In this document: in pieces, positions 16,896 through 25,214 of the stretch | How positions within the stretch are numbered: position 1 is the first letter of the stretch | Layout: every line of letters starts with the position of its first letter | Origin: Nocardia vinacea | GTDB lineage: Bacteria > Actinomycetota > Actinomycetes > Mycobacteriales > Mycobacteriaceae | Assembly: GCF_035920345.1 (NCBI RefSeq) | Contig: NZ_CP109149.1 | Span: 9,424,001 to 9,488,000, forward strand | Direction of reading: 5' to 3' | DNA: 64,000 bases | Position numbers and translations under genes: made by a program | The notes under the pieces: generated by a model | Seen by the model: only the letters and a program-made list of their open reading frames with translations | The model's database searches: none | What the model was told of the DNA's origin: nothing

Positions 16896-17456
16896 TCAGT
16901 GACAGGAGGATCGAAATTGGCGTTTGAATGCCCGGGTCCGGTGGTTGTAGCTCGCCATCGTCTCACCCCACAGTGACCCGGTCTGACTCCAGTAGTCTCG
17001 GCCGATCTCGCTACGGAATACAACGCCGAACAGATCCTCGCGTAGCGACCGTTCGCTGACCACGCCAGACTCATATGCCATCAGTCCGTACCGCATCCAC
17101 GCAGCGGCGTAATAGAACTGGCGAGCCTCGATGCCGGGTGGTTCGACTAGCCTCCCGATGCACGGCCCGTAGGTCGTCGGGTCCTCCAGCGCAATACGGT
17201 TCAAGTCAAGTTGGTAGCGACGAACTGTCTCGTATCGGGATGCCTTGAACTGTTGGGTCTGTATGAAGAGGGAAGTCGCAACCCCGCAGAGAGCGAGTGC
17301 CGACACGATTGTCGATGTCGCCCCGTAGGTTTGGCTGACTTCGCGCAGCACGCCGGTGACGACTGTCAAGCCGAAGGCGACATGTCGAGTGATCCTGTGG
17401 CCGAGCCAACCGGCACTCCAGTGAAGCGATACTGTCCGACGGGAACTGATCCTCAT
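16896..17456 (-). CDS. DUF6082-like membrane protein
   Basis: About 186 aa from the ATG at 17456; GGGGA lies 8-10 bases upstream, and a TTG at 17471 is an alternative. Two hydrophobic segments occupy the N-terminal half (VAFGLTVVTGVL and IVSALALCGVATSLF). A soluble domain follows with YQLDLNRIALEDP, FYYAAAWMRYGLMAYESG and RDYWSQ, the pattern of DUF6082 proteins common in Streptomyces and Nocardia. It is 35 bases upstream of the caspase-like gene on the same strand, so it may anchor that protein, regulate it or be its target. The function of the family is unknown. Confidence 0.75.
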   Translation of the reverse strand: MRISSRRTVSLHWSAGWLGHRITRHVAFGLTVVTGVLREVSQTYGATSTIVSALALCGVATSLFIQTQQFKASRYETVRRYQLDLNRIALEDPTTYGPCIGRLVEPPGIEARQFYYAAAWMRYGLMAYESGVVSERSLREDLFGVVFRSEIGRDYWSQTGSLWGETMASYNHRTRAFKRQFRSSCH

Positions 17457-17530
17457 CTGTAGGTCCCCCAACTACCGACCGCGGTTGCTCGCGGATTCTG
17501 AATCTAGAGGCTATCGCAGGAGTTTCGTGC

Positions 17531-17683
17531 GTGCTGGCGAAAGATCCGGCGACATCGACGGGACGAGAGCCGGTCGACCGGGTCGGACGTTGGTTCGCGG
17601 GTGCGGACGAACCGATCGCGACGCTGGACGAGCTGACCGCACGCCCCGCGGTAGACCAGATCCGGGCAATCCTCGGACCCTGA
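17531..17683 (+). CDS. Possible 50-aa protein
   Basis: A GTG at 17531 has AGGAG 8 bases upstream. The frame reads DRVGRWFAGADEPIATLDEL and ends VDQIRAILGP, with natural composition. No family is recognised. It could be a genuine small protein or the tail of a lost gene. It is divergent from the DUF6082 gene. Confidence 0.4.
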   Translation: MLAKDPATSTGREPVDRVGRWFAGADEPIATLDELTARPAVDQIRAILGP

Positions 17684-17830
17684 ACTACGACTACAGCTAG
17701 GCGGGCCCGTATCGGTCACCTTCCGATTCAGGAGGCCGACTATATGCGGATCCGCTCGCTGCATCGTGGTTGTGCTGTGTCAGTAGGCTTGGGCCATAGG
17801 CGGTTTCGCCTCGAGGAGAGGGTGGGGATA

Positions 17831-18142
17831 GTGCCCAGTACGATCTGGCTTCGGATCAAGAAGAACGAGTACGAGGAATCTTGGGTCCGGGGTGACGAGG
17901 TCACCCTAGTGAGCCTCACGACTCGCGCTGGTTCCATGCGCCAGGCTGAAAGTTATGGGGTGACGGCCGCTTGGTCCACGCAGGATAGAACGAGTTCAGA
18001 ACTCACCAGCGGCATAGCTTCCCGCGCCGAGGCTATGTCTGTGGTCCGCCGTATCCTTGAGCTGTTGGCCAGCCCTCCTGGAATAGTCGGACTGGTCAGC
18101 GTTGATGGCACACAAGTCAGGCTTGAAGCATTGTCGGATTGA
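17831..18142 (+). CDS. Hypothetical protein, about 103 aa
   Basis: The GTG at 17831 follows a purine-rich GAGGAGAGG, so longer upstream extensions are not used. The sequence begins VPSTIWLRIKKNEYEESWVR, has a central alpha-helix (AMSVVRRILELLASPP) and a final beta hairpin (GLVSVDGTQVRLE). No family is recognised. It lies directly before the tRNA-Met scar and is the last gene of the accessory region. Confidence 0.5.
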   Translation: MPSTIWLRIKKNEYEESWVRGDEVTLVSLTTRAGSMRQAESYGVTAAWSTQDRTSSELTSGIASRAEAMSVVRRILELLASPPGIVGLVSVDGTQVRLEALSD

Positions 18143-18272
18143 ACGGGATTCGACAATGCCGCCGTCTGGGCCATCAAGATCAATAGGATGCGTCACGACA
18201 GCAATATTTTACTATTTTGCAGATCCCTGACCAGGGTATTGCCTGGTCAGGACACCGTTCGGAGCGTTTGAT

Positions 18273-18314
18273 CTCATAATCCATTGGTCGCGGGTTCGAG
18301 CCCCGCCCGCCCCA
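18273..18314 (+). tRNA. 3' half of tRNA-Met(CAT): attachment-site scar
   Basis: The sequence starts in the anticodon loop (CTCATAA, anticodon CAT), continues through the variable region, a T-arm GCGGGTTCGAGCCCCGC, and an acceptor strand CCGCCCCA. The expected 5' half (GGGGCGG and the D-arm) is absent; the upstream sequence does not pair with the anticodon stem. Integrases that insert at tRNA 3' ends leave exactly this partial copy at the far end of the element. The element would lie to the left and the intact tRNA further left, outside the window. It is not a functional tRNA gene. Confidence 0.75.
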
Positions 18315-18315
18315 C

Positions 18316-18346
18316 AAACCCCCTCTGAGCAGGGGTTTTTGTTTTT
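18316..18346 (+). terminator. Rho-independent terminator after the tRNA fragment
   Basis: AAACCCC and GGGGTTT pair around a 9-base loop, followed by TTGTTTTT. This is the terminator that belonged to the original tRNA gene, which supports the reading of the fragment as the chromosomal side of the junction. Confidence 0.75.
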
Positions 18347-18685
18347 CACGAGAGGTTTCGATCTAGAACAGCGCTCGTCCACGAATAGATTATTGCGGCA
18401 GCATCGAGCGGTGTGGGGACCGGAATGCGGCCGGGTCGAGCAGCTGGTCACGCCACCTGCTCGAGGTTCATCTCGGCCCAGTCCACGCCGGAGAGTTGAG
18501 GCACGATCCGACGGTACCTCAATTCGAACTTATGTTCTATAACGGAGGGCTGTCGCGTTTGGCTCATCGGTTGCGGCCCGCTGCCGAACCAAAGCTCTCT
18601 CTGCGTGGCGCCCAGAGAGTCACCGAATAAATGCATGAGCCGCTTGCTGATACGAACTGTACGATCCGTCGCAGTGCTTGATCCG

Positions 18686-19258
18686 CTAGTGGCTGACGGC
18701 ACGGGCTACTGCTTCGCCGACTTGTTCGTCGGTGAGGTTGCTGCGTTCGATCAGTACATGCGACAGCGCGGTGCGGACGGCGATCTCTGCCGCCTGTGCC
18801 GGTGTGACAATCAGTGAGGTGCTGTCGTCGCGGGCGGCGAGGAGTGGCGCGATGAAGGTGCCGACGGTTTCGATCAGGTTGAGATCGGACCCTTCGTGCT
18901 CTATCGCAACGTTGAGCAGCCATGCCGGTTCCCGGTCGCGCAGCCGGGAGATCACCGGGTGTCGCCGCAGGTAGCGGATAGCAAAGACCACAGCGTCTTT
19001 CGCCAGCTGCTGCACCGGAGAGAACATGTCGATCTCGAGGTAGGCGGCGCTCATCATGCGGGCTACTTCGATTTTGCTGACGGCTCCGATGAGACCGTTC
19101 TTGTCTCCGAACTCCCGGTAGGCGGTTGCGCGTGAGACGCCAGCCTGGCGAGCGACCGCGGTCAGGGTCAGGTCGTCCAGGCCGATCTCGGCCATCATCG
19201 CCAAGGCGGTGTCCACGAGTAACGAGGACGACTGGGTCGCATTGGTCATGCCGGTCAT
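18686..19258 (-). CDS. TetR-family regulator
   Basis: 190 aa from the ATG at 19258. The N-terminal HTH is at residues 20-65 (LDDLTLTAVARQAGVSRATA followed by YREFGDKNGL). The ligand-binding half is less conserved. It is divergent from the FAD-dependent oxidoreductase gene at 19400, with an inverted-repeat operator midway. It probably represses that gene and itself, released by a small hydrophobic substrate. Confidence 0.9.
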   Translation of the reverse strand: MTGMTNATQSSSLLVDTALAMMAEIGLDDLTLTAVARQAGVSRATAYREFGDKNGLIGAVSKIEVARMMSAAYLEIDMFSPVQQLAKDAVVFAIRYLRRHPVISRLRDREPAWLLNVAIEHEGSDLNLIETVGTFIAPLLAARDDSTSLIVTPAQAAEIAVRTALSHVLIERSNLTDEQVGEAVARAVSH

Positions 19259-19309
19259 TCTGCACGCTCCCCGATCTGAGGCGCCTCGACTAGTTGCGCC
19301 ATCTTCGAC

Positions 19310-19339
19310 ACTGAGACTACATTCGCAATCAGTCTCAGT
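19310..19339. promoter_or_regulatory. Likely TetR operator, 9-bp inverted repeat
   Basis: ACTGAGACT (19310-19318) and AGTCTCAGT (19331-19339) are perfect inverted repeats with a 12-base spacer. They are centred between the divergent TetR and oxidoreductase starts. Half-sites of the TGAGAC/GTCTCA type are common for TetR-family repressors. Confidence 0.75.
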
Positions 19340-19399
19340 GATGGATCTTTGATTCGATCCACGCGCAGGACTCGGAACATCGACGTTCGGAGGTAGGGC

Positions 19400-20767
19400 A
19401 TGCGAAAAATCGGCGATCACGCGGTCGTGTTGGGTGCGGGCATCGGCGGGCTCCTGGCCGCTCGTGTGCTCAGTGAGGCTTACGCAAAGGTGACGGTGAT
19501 CGAGCGCGATGCCCTGCTCGACGATTCCGAGGCGCGGAAAGGCGTCCCGCAGGGGCGACACGTGCACGGGTTGCTGCCGCGGGGTAAGAACATCCTCGAG
19601 GAGCTGTTCCCGGGGTTCGGGCAGGACCTGCAGGCAAGCGGTGTGGTCGAATGCGACGCGCTCAGCGAAGTTCGCTTCACCATGGCCGGCCGCACTCTCA
19701 AGCGAGTACCTACCGGGCACAAAGCATTTCAGGCAAGTCGCCCACACCTGGAGTATCACCTCCGCAGGCGGGTCGAGGCGCTGCCCAATGTCACCATCCG
19801 CGACAGATGCGATGCCGGGGCACCGGCCGTCAGCGCCGACGGCACCCGGGTAACCGGTGTCGCAATCCTGGACCGCACCGACGGCGCCCGCGAGACCCTC
19901 GACGCGGACCTGGTCGTGGCGTCGATGGGGCGCGCCAGCGTCGTCCCGTCATGGCTGGAAAAGCTCGGCTATGACCGGCCGGCCGAAGAAGGCGCCACGA
20001 TCGACATCGTCTACCGCAGCGCCTTCATCCAGCTGCCGCCCAACGCGCTGCCCCGCGACAAGCTGATCACGATCGGTGTGCGCGATCTGCCACCGCGTGC
20101 GCTGGCCTTGTTCGCCGTCGAAGGCGATCGTCATATCTTGACGCTGATCGGCCACGACGGCGAGGAACCACCGAAGGACCAGGCGGGATTCGTCGACTTC
20201 GCCGCAGCAATCGCCCCACCCGACGTGTTGGACGCCATCAAGAACGGTGAACTGCTGGGCGACATCTCGACCTTCCGATACAAGGCCAACCTGCGCCGCC
20301 GCTACGAGCGCCTCGACCGTTTCCCCGAGGGCCTGCTCGCGGTCGGCGACAGCCTGTGCAGCTTCAGCCCCGTCTACGGCCAAGGAATGACAGTCGCCGC
20401 GATCCAAATGACTGTGCTGCGCGACTGCCTCGCCCGAGGAGGAAAGGACCTTGCCGCACGGTTCTACACGGCGGTCACGCCCGAGATCGACAACGCCTGG
20501 CAACTCACCGTGATCGCCGACGGCGCCATGCCACACGTCACCGCCAGCGCCTCGCTACCGGTCCGAGGCGCCGTCGCAGCCCTCGATCCCGCGTTAATCG
20601 CCGCCGAACGGGACTCCGCAGTCGCGACAGCCCTCTACCGAGTGATGGGACTGGTCGATAGACCCAGCGCCTTGCTCTCGCCCACGATCGTCGCGCGTAT
20701 CGGTATCGCCAACGCCCGTACGGCGCTGGACCGCGTCGGCGGCTTGGTGAGGGCGGGTCGGAAATGA
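19400..20767 (+). CDS. FAD-dependent oxidoreductase / monooxygenase
   Basis: 455 aa. A Rossmann GXGXXG (VVLGAGIGGLLAARVLSEAY) is at residues 8-27, with VIERD ending the second strand. The second FAD-binding GD motif appears as LLAVGDSLCSFSPVYGQGM at about 315-333. This is the p-hydroxybenzoate-hydroxylase/geranylgeranyl-reductase superfamily layout, so it probably hydroxylates or reduces a lipophilic substrate using NAD(P)H. The ATG has GGAGGTAGGGC upstream. The next gene, now truncated, starts within its last codons (ATGA), so the two were co-translated. It is controlled by the divergent TetR. Confidence 0.85.
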   Translation: MRKIGDHAVVLGAGIGGLLAARVLSEAYAKVTVIERDALLDDSEARKGVPQGRHVHGLLPRGKNILEELFPGFGQDLQASGVVECDALSEVRFTMAGRTLKRVPTGHKAFQASRPHLEYHLRRRVEALPNVTIRDRCDAGAPAVSADGTRVTGVAILDRTDGARETLDADLVVASMGRASVVPSWLEKLGYDRPAEEGATIDIVYRSAFIQLPPNALPRDKLITIGVRDLPPRALALFAVEGDRHILTLIGHDGEEPPKDQAGFVDFAAAIAPPDVLDAIKNGELLGDISTFRYKANLRRRYERLDRFPEGLLAVGDSLCSFSPVYGQGMTVAAIQMTVLRDCLARGGKDLAARFYTAVTPEIDNAWQLTVIADGAMPHVTASASLPVRGAVAALDPALIAAERDSAVATALYRVMGLVDRPSALLSPTIVARIGIANARTALDRVGGLVRAGRK

Positions 20768-20919
20768 TCGAGAGCTCCAGCGCGACAGGTGATTCCGAGG
20801 TCGTGACTCGGGTCAAGGTGGCGATTATCGGCACAGGTTTCGGCGGCCTAGGTCGATCGATCTCACTGGTGACAACTACGACCCGTCGTCACAGCATGGT
20901 GAACGGCGGCGAGACATAA
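20764..20919 (+). pseudogene. Truncated flavin monooxygenase start (51 codons)
   Basis: The ATG overlaps the stop of the upstream oxidoreductase (ATGA). The frame reads VKVAIIGTGFGGLG at residues 18-31, the FAD-binding motif at the start of Baeyer-Villiger or FMO-type monooxygenases. It then loses homology (SISLVTTTTRRHS) and stops at a TAA. The rest of an enzyme expected to be about 500 aa is missing, so a deletion or insertion event ended it here. Confidence 0.65.
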
Positions 20920-21439
20920 CGACGGGCACGCCGGATTGTTGGATCTGTATGCGGTGTGGGCAGCGACGTCGTGGCAGGGAAAGGAAGAATGGTGGTGTGA
21001 ACAGGCTTTTTGAACACCACTAAACTTTGCGTTTTGCGCACGCGAACGTAGTGGATCTTTCGTCGTCGGCACAGCGTTCAAGCGGATTGACCTTGTAAGC
21101 GACTGGTGCAGGGAACGTTTGGCCCGCAGCCGAAGAACGATTATTACGGTGGGGATGGCCAGATCTCCACACAGCCGGGACGCGCGGCCGGAGGTCGCGC
21201 GCGGGTCACTCCAGTAAAAAGTCGGGCTACCCGGACGCCATAGTGGCAGGCCAGTTTTCGCCGAGATAGCCGGAGACGGCCAGCACAGCCAGACTCACCG
21301 CCGACAGCACCAAGGGACCGATGGGCACCGGTCCGGCCGAATCCGACCATCATCCGCTCCTAGCAGCCGCGCACCTCCCGACCGATACGCCGCTCGCGGG
21401 AAAGAGATCACTGGGTCCGCTGGCACCAGCCGATTGCGC
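20920..21439. other. Gene-free stretch after the broken monooxygenase
   Basis: About 520 bases without natural-looking frames on either strand. GC drops around 20980-21060 (TTTTTGAACACCACTAAACT), unlike the flanks, which fits a deletion scar or the insertion of foreign DNA. I see no intact mobile element. Confidence 0.45.
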
Positions 21440-22327
21440 TCAAGCTGGACTATCGGATGGCTCCGCGTCTGGCCTAACAGCTCGGAGCAGGCGATGCCGT
21501 CGTTCGTTCGCCTCTTCATCGGAAATCGACTGAACCTGAATACGTCCCGCGATATCGGGTGATACGTCCAAGATCGCATCGAGCGATCTGCGCGCAGCGG
21601 CGGCCTCTGTCGAGGTTCGGATTATTTCCAGCAGAGCCTCGTTCTGGTGGATGGACGCCTCCGCTTCCAATGCTGCGATCCGGGCCGCTCGCTCCGCCTT
21701 GATTGTGGTTGCCCGCACGATGACATCGAGAATCGCCGGTACGTTGTGCAGTGCGACCCACCCCGCGCGTGCCGCAGCGGCCATCAATCCGCCCGTTGTG
21801 ACAGCCGGAACCGCAACTTGAACGACCTCTTGCCACGGGTTGACTGTCACACTGCTGGAGATCGACAACGACGCTTCGATCCGCGCGGGAAGTCGCCCCG
21901 CGAGACCGGACACGACCGTGGCCAATACCTCGGCGTCTCGAGTTTTCAGGATTTCCCGGACCAAGTCGCCGACTTCGGTGTGATCCTCCGCAGCCTCGTT
22001 GATGATCTGCATCATCTTTTCCGTGGTCTCCGAGTCCGGATCTGGCCGTCGCTCAGGAAGTTTCGATACCTCGTAGTCGACGAGCGTGAGCAGTAACGCC
22101 CGGACGGCCTGTTGTGTTTCAGACACTTCGCGGAGATCGGGAAACTCTCCGAAGTCGACCTCTATCAGCAGCGCGCGCCCCACCTCCGACCCGACAGCCC
22201 GCACCACCATGTTCACGCCTGGATTGACGTGTGCGACATCGCGTGGCCACGAGAAGGTGACAGGCACGTCGACCGGTTGTCCCGCCGGAGAGGCGACGTC
22301 GACTCGGCTCGGCTCCCGATCAGTCAT
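21440..22327 (-). CDS. Hypothetical protein, 295 aa
   Basis: Not recognised. The N-terminal 110 residues have mixed alpha/beta composition with VDVPVTFSWPRDVAHVNPGV. The middle has an amphipathic helix and a hydrophobic region (VVQVAVPAVTTGGLMAAAAR). The C-terminal 110 residues are strongly helical and charged, with possible coiled coil around KAERAARIAALEAEASIHQN. The start is the ATG at 22327. It is a single gene with long spacers on both sides. Confidence 0.65.
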   Translation of the reverse strand: MTDREPSRVDVASPAGQPVDVPVTFSWPRDVAHVNPGVNMVVRAVGSEVGRALLIEVDFGEFPDLREVSETQQAVRALLLTLVDYEVSKLPERRPDPDSETTEKMMQIINEAAEDHTEVGDLVREILKTRDAEVLATVVSGLAGRLPARIEASLSISSSVTVNPWQEVVQVAVPAVTTGGLMAAAARAGWVALHNVPAILDVIVRATTIKAERAARIAALEAEASIHQNEALLEIIRTSTEAAAARRSLDAILDVSPDIAGRIQVQSISDEEANERRHRLLRAVRPDAEPSDSPA

Positions 22328-22775
22328 CGATGCATCTTAAATGCCCGCCCTTGATGGGCGTCGAAGTCTCGCATCGAAGTCGAGCCCGCGGCGTCGATCT
22401 CTGGAATCGGCTCGGATACCACCGAGATCCAACCGGTTGCCCACCCAGTGCTCCCTACAGACAGCGGTGTACCAGTTAGCGTTCCGCTCGTCATAGAGCC
22501 GAACCGGTTGACATATTGCCCGGCGGTCAACGCCGTCGTCGGGGAGTGGATGTTCTCGCACTGAGCTCACCGATGGACATCAAGCCACCCCGATGGCGAA
22601 GATCGCGAAATCCGGTTGCGAAGTCTCGAGAGACAGAGGCAACTAGCCGAACCGACAATGCGTTGTAGCGAGGAGGGGCCGAAGACTGGACATACCTACC
22701 GTAGCCACACTCGAGTGATGCCTGTCACATTTCCGTGTAGCGGAACATCATTTCCGCAATCGGAGAGGATGAGGC
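22328..22775. other. Spacer before the nucleobase permease
   Basis: About 450 bases with no convincing gene. The last 60 bases contain repeated TTTCCG elements (CATTTCCGTG, CGGAACATCATTTCCG) just upstream of the permease start, perhaps a regulator site. Confidence 0.4.
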
Positions 22776-24173
22776 ATGGGGATGTTGACTTGGCGTCGCG
22801 GCCGGGCGGACAGTGGACGACCGGAAGATGCAAGACACTCGCCGGGGCAGTTGGCCGCGTACGGAGCGCAGCACATTCTGACGATGTACGGGGGTGTGAT
22901 CGCGCCACCGCTCATCGTCGGCGGCGCGGCCGGGCTATCCGCCGCCGACATCGGATTACTGGTGACGGCGGCCCTATTCGTATCGGGCCTCGCGACGCTG
23001 CTGCAAACCCTCGGAATCGGACCGTTCGGCAGCCGATTGCCCATCGTGCAGGGGGTTTCCTTCGCAGGCGTATCGACCATGGTGGCGATTGCCACCACCG
23101 GCGGGTTACGTCCGGTATTCGGCTCGATAATCGTCGCCGGGGTAATCGGTCTGGTGCTGTCATCGTTCTTCGCGCAACTGGTGCGATTGTTCCCCGCGGT
23201 GGTGACGGGCACGATCATCACCGTGATCGGCCTTTCGCTGATGCCGGTCGCCTTCAACTGGGCAATGGGCAACAACTCCGCCGCACCCGACTACGGTTCC
23301 CTGGCCAATATCGGATTCGCCGGCCTGACGCTGCTGATCATCCTGGTGATCAGTCGTCTGTTCCAGGGCGCGCTGTCGCGACTGTCGATTCTTATCGGGC
23401 TGGTGCTCGGTACCGTCATCGCGGCGTGCGCAGGCAAGGCCGATTTCTCCGACGTGGGCGACGCCCGCCTGGTCGCGCCGCCGCAGCTGCTGCACTTCGG
23501 GTCGCCGACCTTCGAAGTCGGGGCCATCGTCGCGATGACAATCGTGATCCTGGTGACCCTGATCGAAACCACGGCCGACATCCTCACGATCGGTGAAATC
23601 GTCGGAACCGACGTCGATGCCAGGCGCGTGGCGGACGGGTTGCGAGCCGACATGCTGTCGACGACGGTTGCGCCGGTCTTCGGATCCTTCACCTGCAGCG
23701 CATTCGCACAAAACGTCGGCCTGGTCGCACTGACCGGAATCAAAAGCCGGTTCGTAGTGGCAACCGGCGGCCTGATTCTCCTGCTGCTCGGCCTGCTCCC
23801 AGTGGTCGGCGCGATAGTCGCCGGAATTCCGTACCCGGTACTCGGCGGTGCTGGACTCGTGCTCTTCGGATCGGTTGCGGCGAGCGGGATTCGCACCCTG
23901 TCCAGGGTGGACTACCAGGACAACCTCAACATGATCATCGTCGCGGTCGGTATCGGCTTCGGTCTCATACCCGTTGCGGCACCGGAATTCTGGGATGCCC
24001 TCCCCGAAAGAATCGCAGTGGTCCTGAACTCCGGAATCAGCGCCGCCGCAGTTGCCGCCGTCCTCCTCAACCTGGCCTTCAACGAATGGAAATTCGGCAA
24101 ACGACCGGGTGCCTCCGTCCTCGCCGCAGCCGTCGACGAGCGCGCCCGGTTCGACAACGACGTCAAGCCATGA
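22776..24173 (+). CDS. NCS2-family nucleobase:cation symporter (uracil/xanthine permease)
   Basis: 465 aa with about 12-14 hydrophobic segments. Family motifs are visible: AYGAQHILTMYGGVIAPPLI near the N-terminus, LPIVQGVSFAG in the first re-entrant region, ETTADILTIGEIVG, and the signature QNVGLVALTGIKSR at about 310-323. It imports a purine or pyrimidine base with protons or sodium. The start ATG follows GGAGAGGATGAGGC. A short coupled gene begins at the stop (ATGA). Confidence 0.92.
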   Translation: MGMLTWRRGRADSGRPEDARHSPGQLAAYGAQHILTMYGGVIAPPLIVGGAAGLSAADIGLLVTAALFVSGLATLLQTLGIGPFGSRLPIVQGVSFAGVSTMVAIATTGGLRPVFGSIIVAGVIGLVLSSFFAQLVRLFPAVVTGTIITVIGLSLMPVAFNWAMGNNSAAPDYGSLANIGFAGLTLLIILVISRLFQGALSRLSILIGLVLGTVIAACAGKADFSDVGDARLVAPPQLLHFGSPTFEVGAIVAMTIVILVTLIETTADILTIGEIVGTDVDARRVADGLRADMLSTTVAPVFGSFTCSAFAQNVGLVALTGIKSRFVVATGGLILLLLGLLPVVGAIVAGIPYPVLGGAGLVLFGSVAASGIRTLSRVDYQDNLNMIIVAVGIGFGLIPVAAPEFWDALPERIAVVLNSGISAAAVAAVLLNLAFNEWKFGKRPGASVLAAAVDERARFDNDVKP

Positions 24174-24379
24174 GCAACCAGTCCTCGCCCGACATCACCC
24201 GCGCCCACATCGAGGATCTACTCGCCCGGCCCATAGTGAAGACACTTCTTTCCCAGTGTGACGGCGCCGATTTGGGGGGACCTGCCCACCTCCGAAGAGG
24301 GCTGTCCTGGGTAGCCAGGCGATCAGGGTCTCACGCTGTGGCGCTACGATCAGGCCAACGTTCTGAGAGGAAATCATGA
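24170..24379 (+). pseudogene. Short frame coupled to the permease, probably truncated
   Basis: The ATG overlaps the permease stop (ATGA). The first 29 codons look natural (SSPDITRAHIEDLLARPIVK). After about 24258 the sequence becomes unnatural, which suggests only the 5' end of a real gene survives. Its stop overlaps the start of the next gene. Function unknown. Confidence 0.45.
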
Positions 24380-24693
24380 CCAAGTCGACGGCCTTCGCCG
24401 CTGTGCTCTGTGCGACCGCTGCCGCTCTACTCTTCCTGCCCGCCGCACCCGCGCACGCGCAGTCCCCCCACTGCGCCAAGGCCATTGAGCTGATCAATAT
24501 CGCGATCGACACGAGCGGCGGCACCCTGGATGAGGCGACGGCGACAGCGCTGTCCGGCAGGCTGAGCGGCCTGGCCGATCTGGCCCAGGGCACGGAGAAG
24601 GATGCCATCACCGCCTACGCCGACGCGCTGGTAGATGAGAACGTCGCCAGCCTCGACCCCTACACCGACGAGCTCAATCGCGTCTGCGGCTGA
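24376..24693 (+). CDS. Small secreted protein
   Basis: 105 aa with a clear Sec signal peptide: MTKSTAF, a hydrophobic core, then cleavage after APAHA near residue 28. The mature part is helical, acidic, and has two cysteines (HCAKAIEL near the start and NRVCG at the end) likely to form a disulfide. GAGAGGAAATC precedes the ATG. Similar small two-Cys helical secreted proteins are common in Nocardia and mycobacteria. Function unknown. Confidence 0.75.
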   Translation: MTKSTAFAAVLCATAAALLFLPAAPAHAQSPHCAKAIELINIAIDTSGGTLDEATATALSGRLSGLADLAQGTEKDAITAYADALVDENVASLDPYTDELNRVCG

Positions 24694-24798
24694 CCACTAC
24701 CAGGCTTGAGCTGATGGGGCTACAGCTATGTAATCTCGAGGCTCGTCGAGATCGCTAGATGAGCGGCTCGACAGCAAAGTATTTCGCTCGAATGCTCT

Positions 24799-24839
24799 GT
24801 CCTGGCCAGCGTTTCGACTGGTCAGGACAGCGTTCGGAG
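24799..24839. repeat. Hairpin and 22-base repeat shared with the tRNA-scar region
   Basis: GTCCTGGCCAG (24799-24809) and CTGGTCAGGAC (24818-24828) form a hairpin with one G-T mismatch. The bases 24818-24839 match 18243-18264, immediately 5' of the tRNA-Met scar, at 21 of 22 positions. There is no tRNA sequence after this copy. It may be an integrase arm site or element-end remnant. Confidence 0.5.
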
Positions 24840-24883
24840 TTTTCGAGCGCATGGCGCGAACTGCCGGACTCGCACGCGGTTAG

Positions 24884-25000
24884 TACCGATCGCTGCGACC
24901 ACTCTTCAAATACCTTGTGGCCGAGGAGATTATCGACGTCAACCCGTTCGACAAGCTGAGCTCGCCGCATCGCATCCGGTATCGGCGAGCGGTCGGATGA
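24884..25000 (+). pseudogene. Tyrosine-integrase fragment
   Basis: The frame between a TAG and a TGA reads RSLRPLFKYLVAEEIIDVNP then FDKLSSPHRIR. This is the end of the core-binding (SAM-like) domain of actinobacterial tyrosine recombinases, where the LR.LF.YLV.E..I..NP pattern precedes the catalytic domain. No catalytic R-H-R-Y region follows. It lies next to the hairpin repeat at 24799-24839. Confidence 0.55.
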
Positions 25001-25214
25001 TTGCTGGTGAAATCCGTTCTGCGGCCCCACAATATGACGGTGGCACCCCGCCCGACCGTCGAACAAACCACGCGGGGACCATGCATACCCGCTGCGCAAA
25101 CCGGCGGAGGTCACCGGTAGTCAGGTCCCGGCGGGCGGTCCGCGTGCTGGCTAGTCGCCGGTCGGGGTGATCCGGCCTTAAAACGTGATCGCGAACGCGT
25201 CATATGATGCTGGC

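Larger units (their letters stand above)
18143..18685. other. Stretch holding att-like hairpin, tRNA fragment and terminator
   Basis: There is no intact gene. It contains a 10-bp hairpin (18226-18251), the tRNA-Met 3' half (18273-18314) and its terminator. Beyond 18347 only a minus-strand fragment ending in VPQLSGVDWAEMNLEQVA (stop at 18448) looks natural. It may be the tail of a lost gene. Confidence 0.5.

Noticed and set aside
18273..18314. A complete tRNA gene
   Set aside because: The 5' acceptor strand, D-arm and 5' anticodon stem are absent, so it cannot fold as tRNA.
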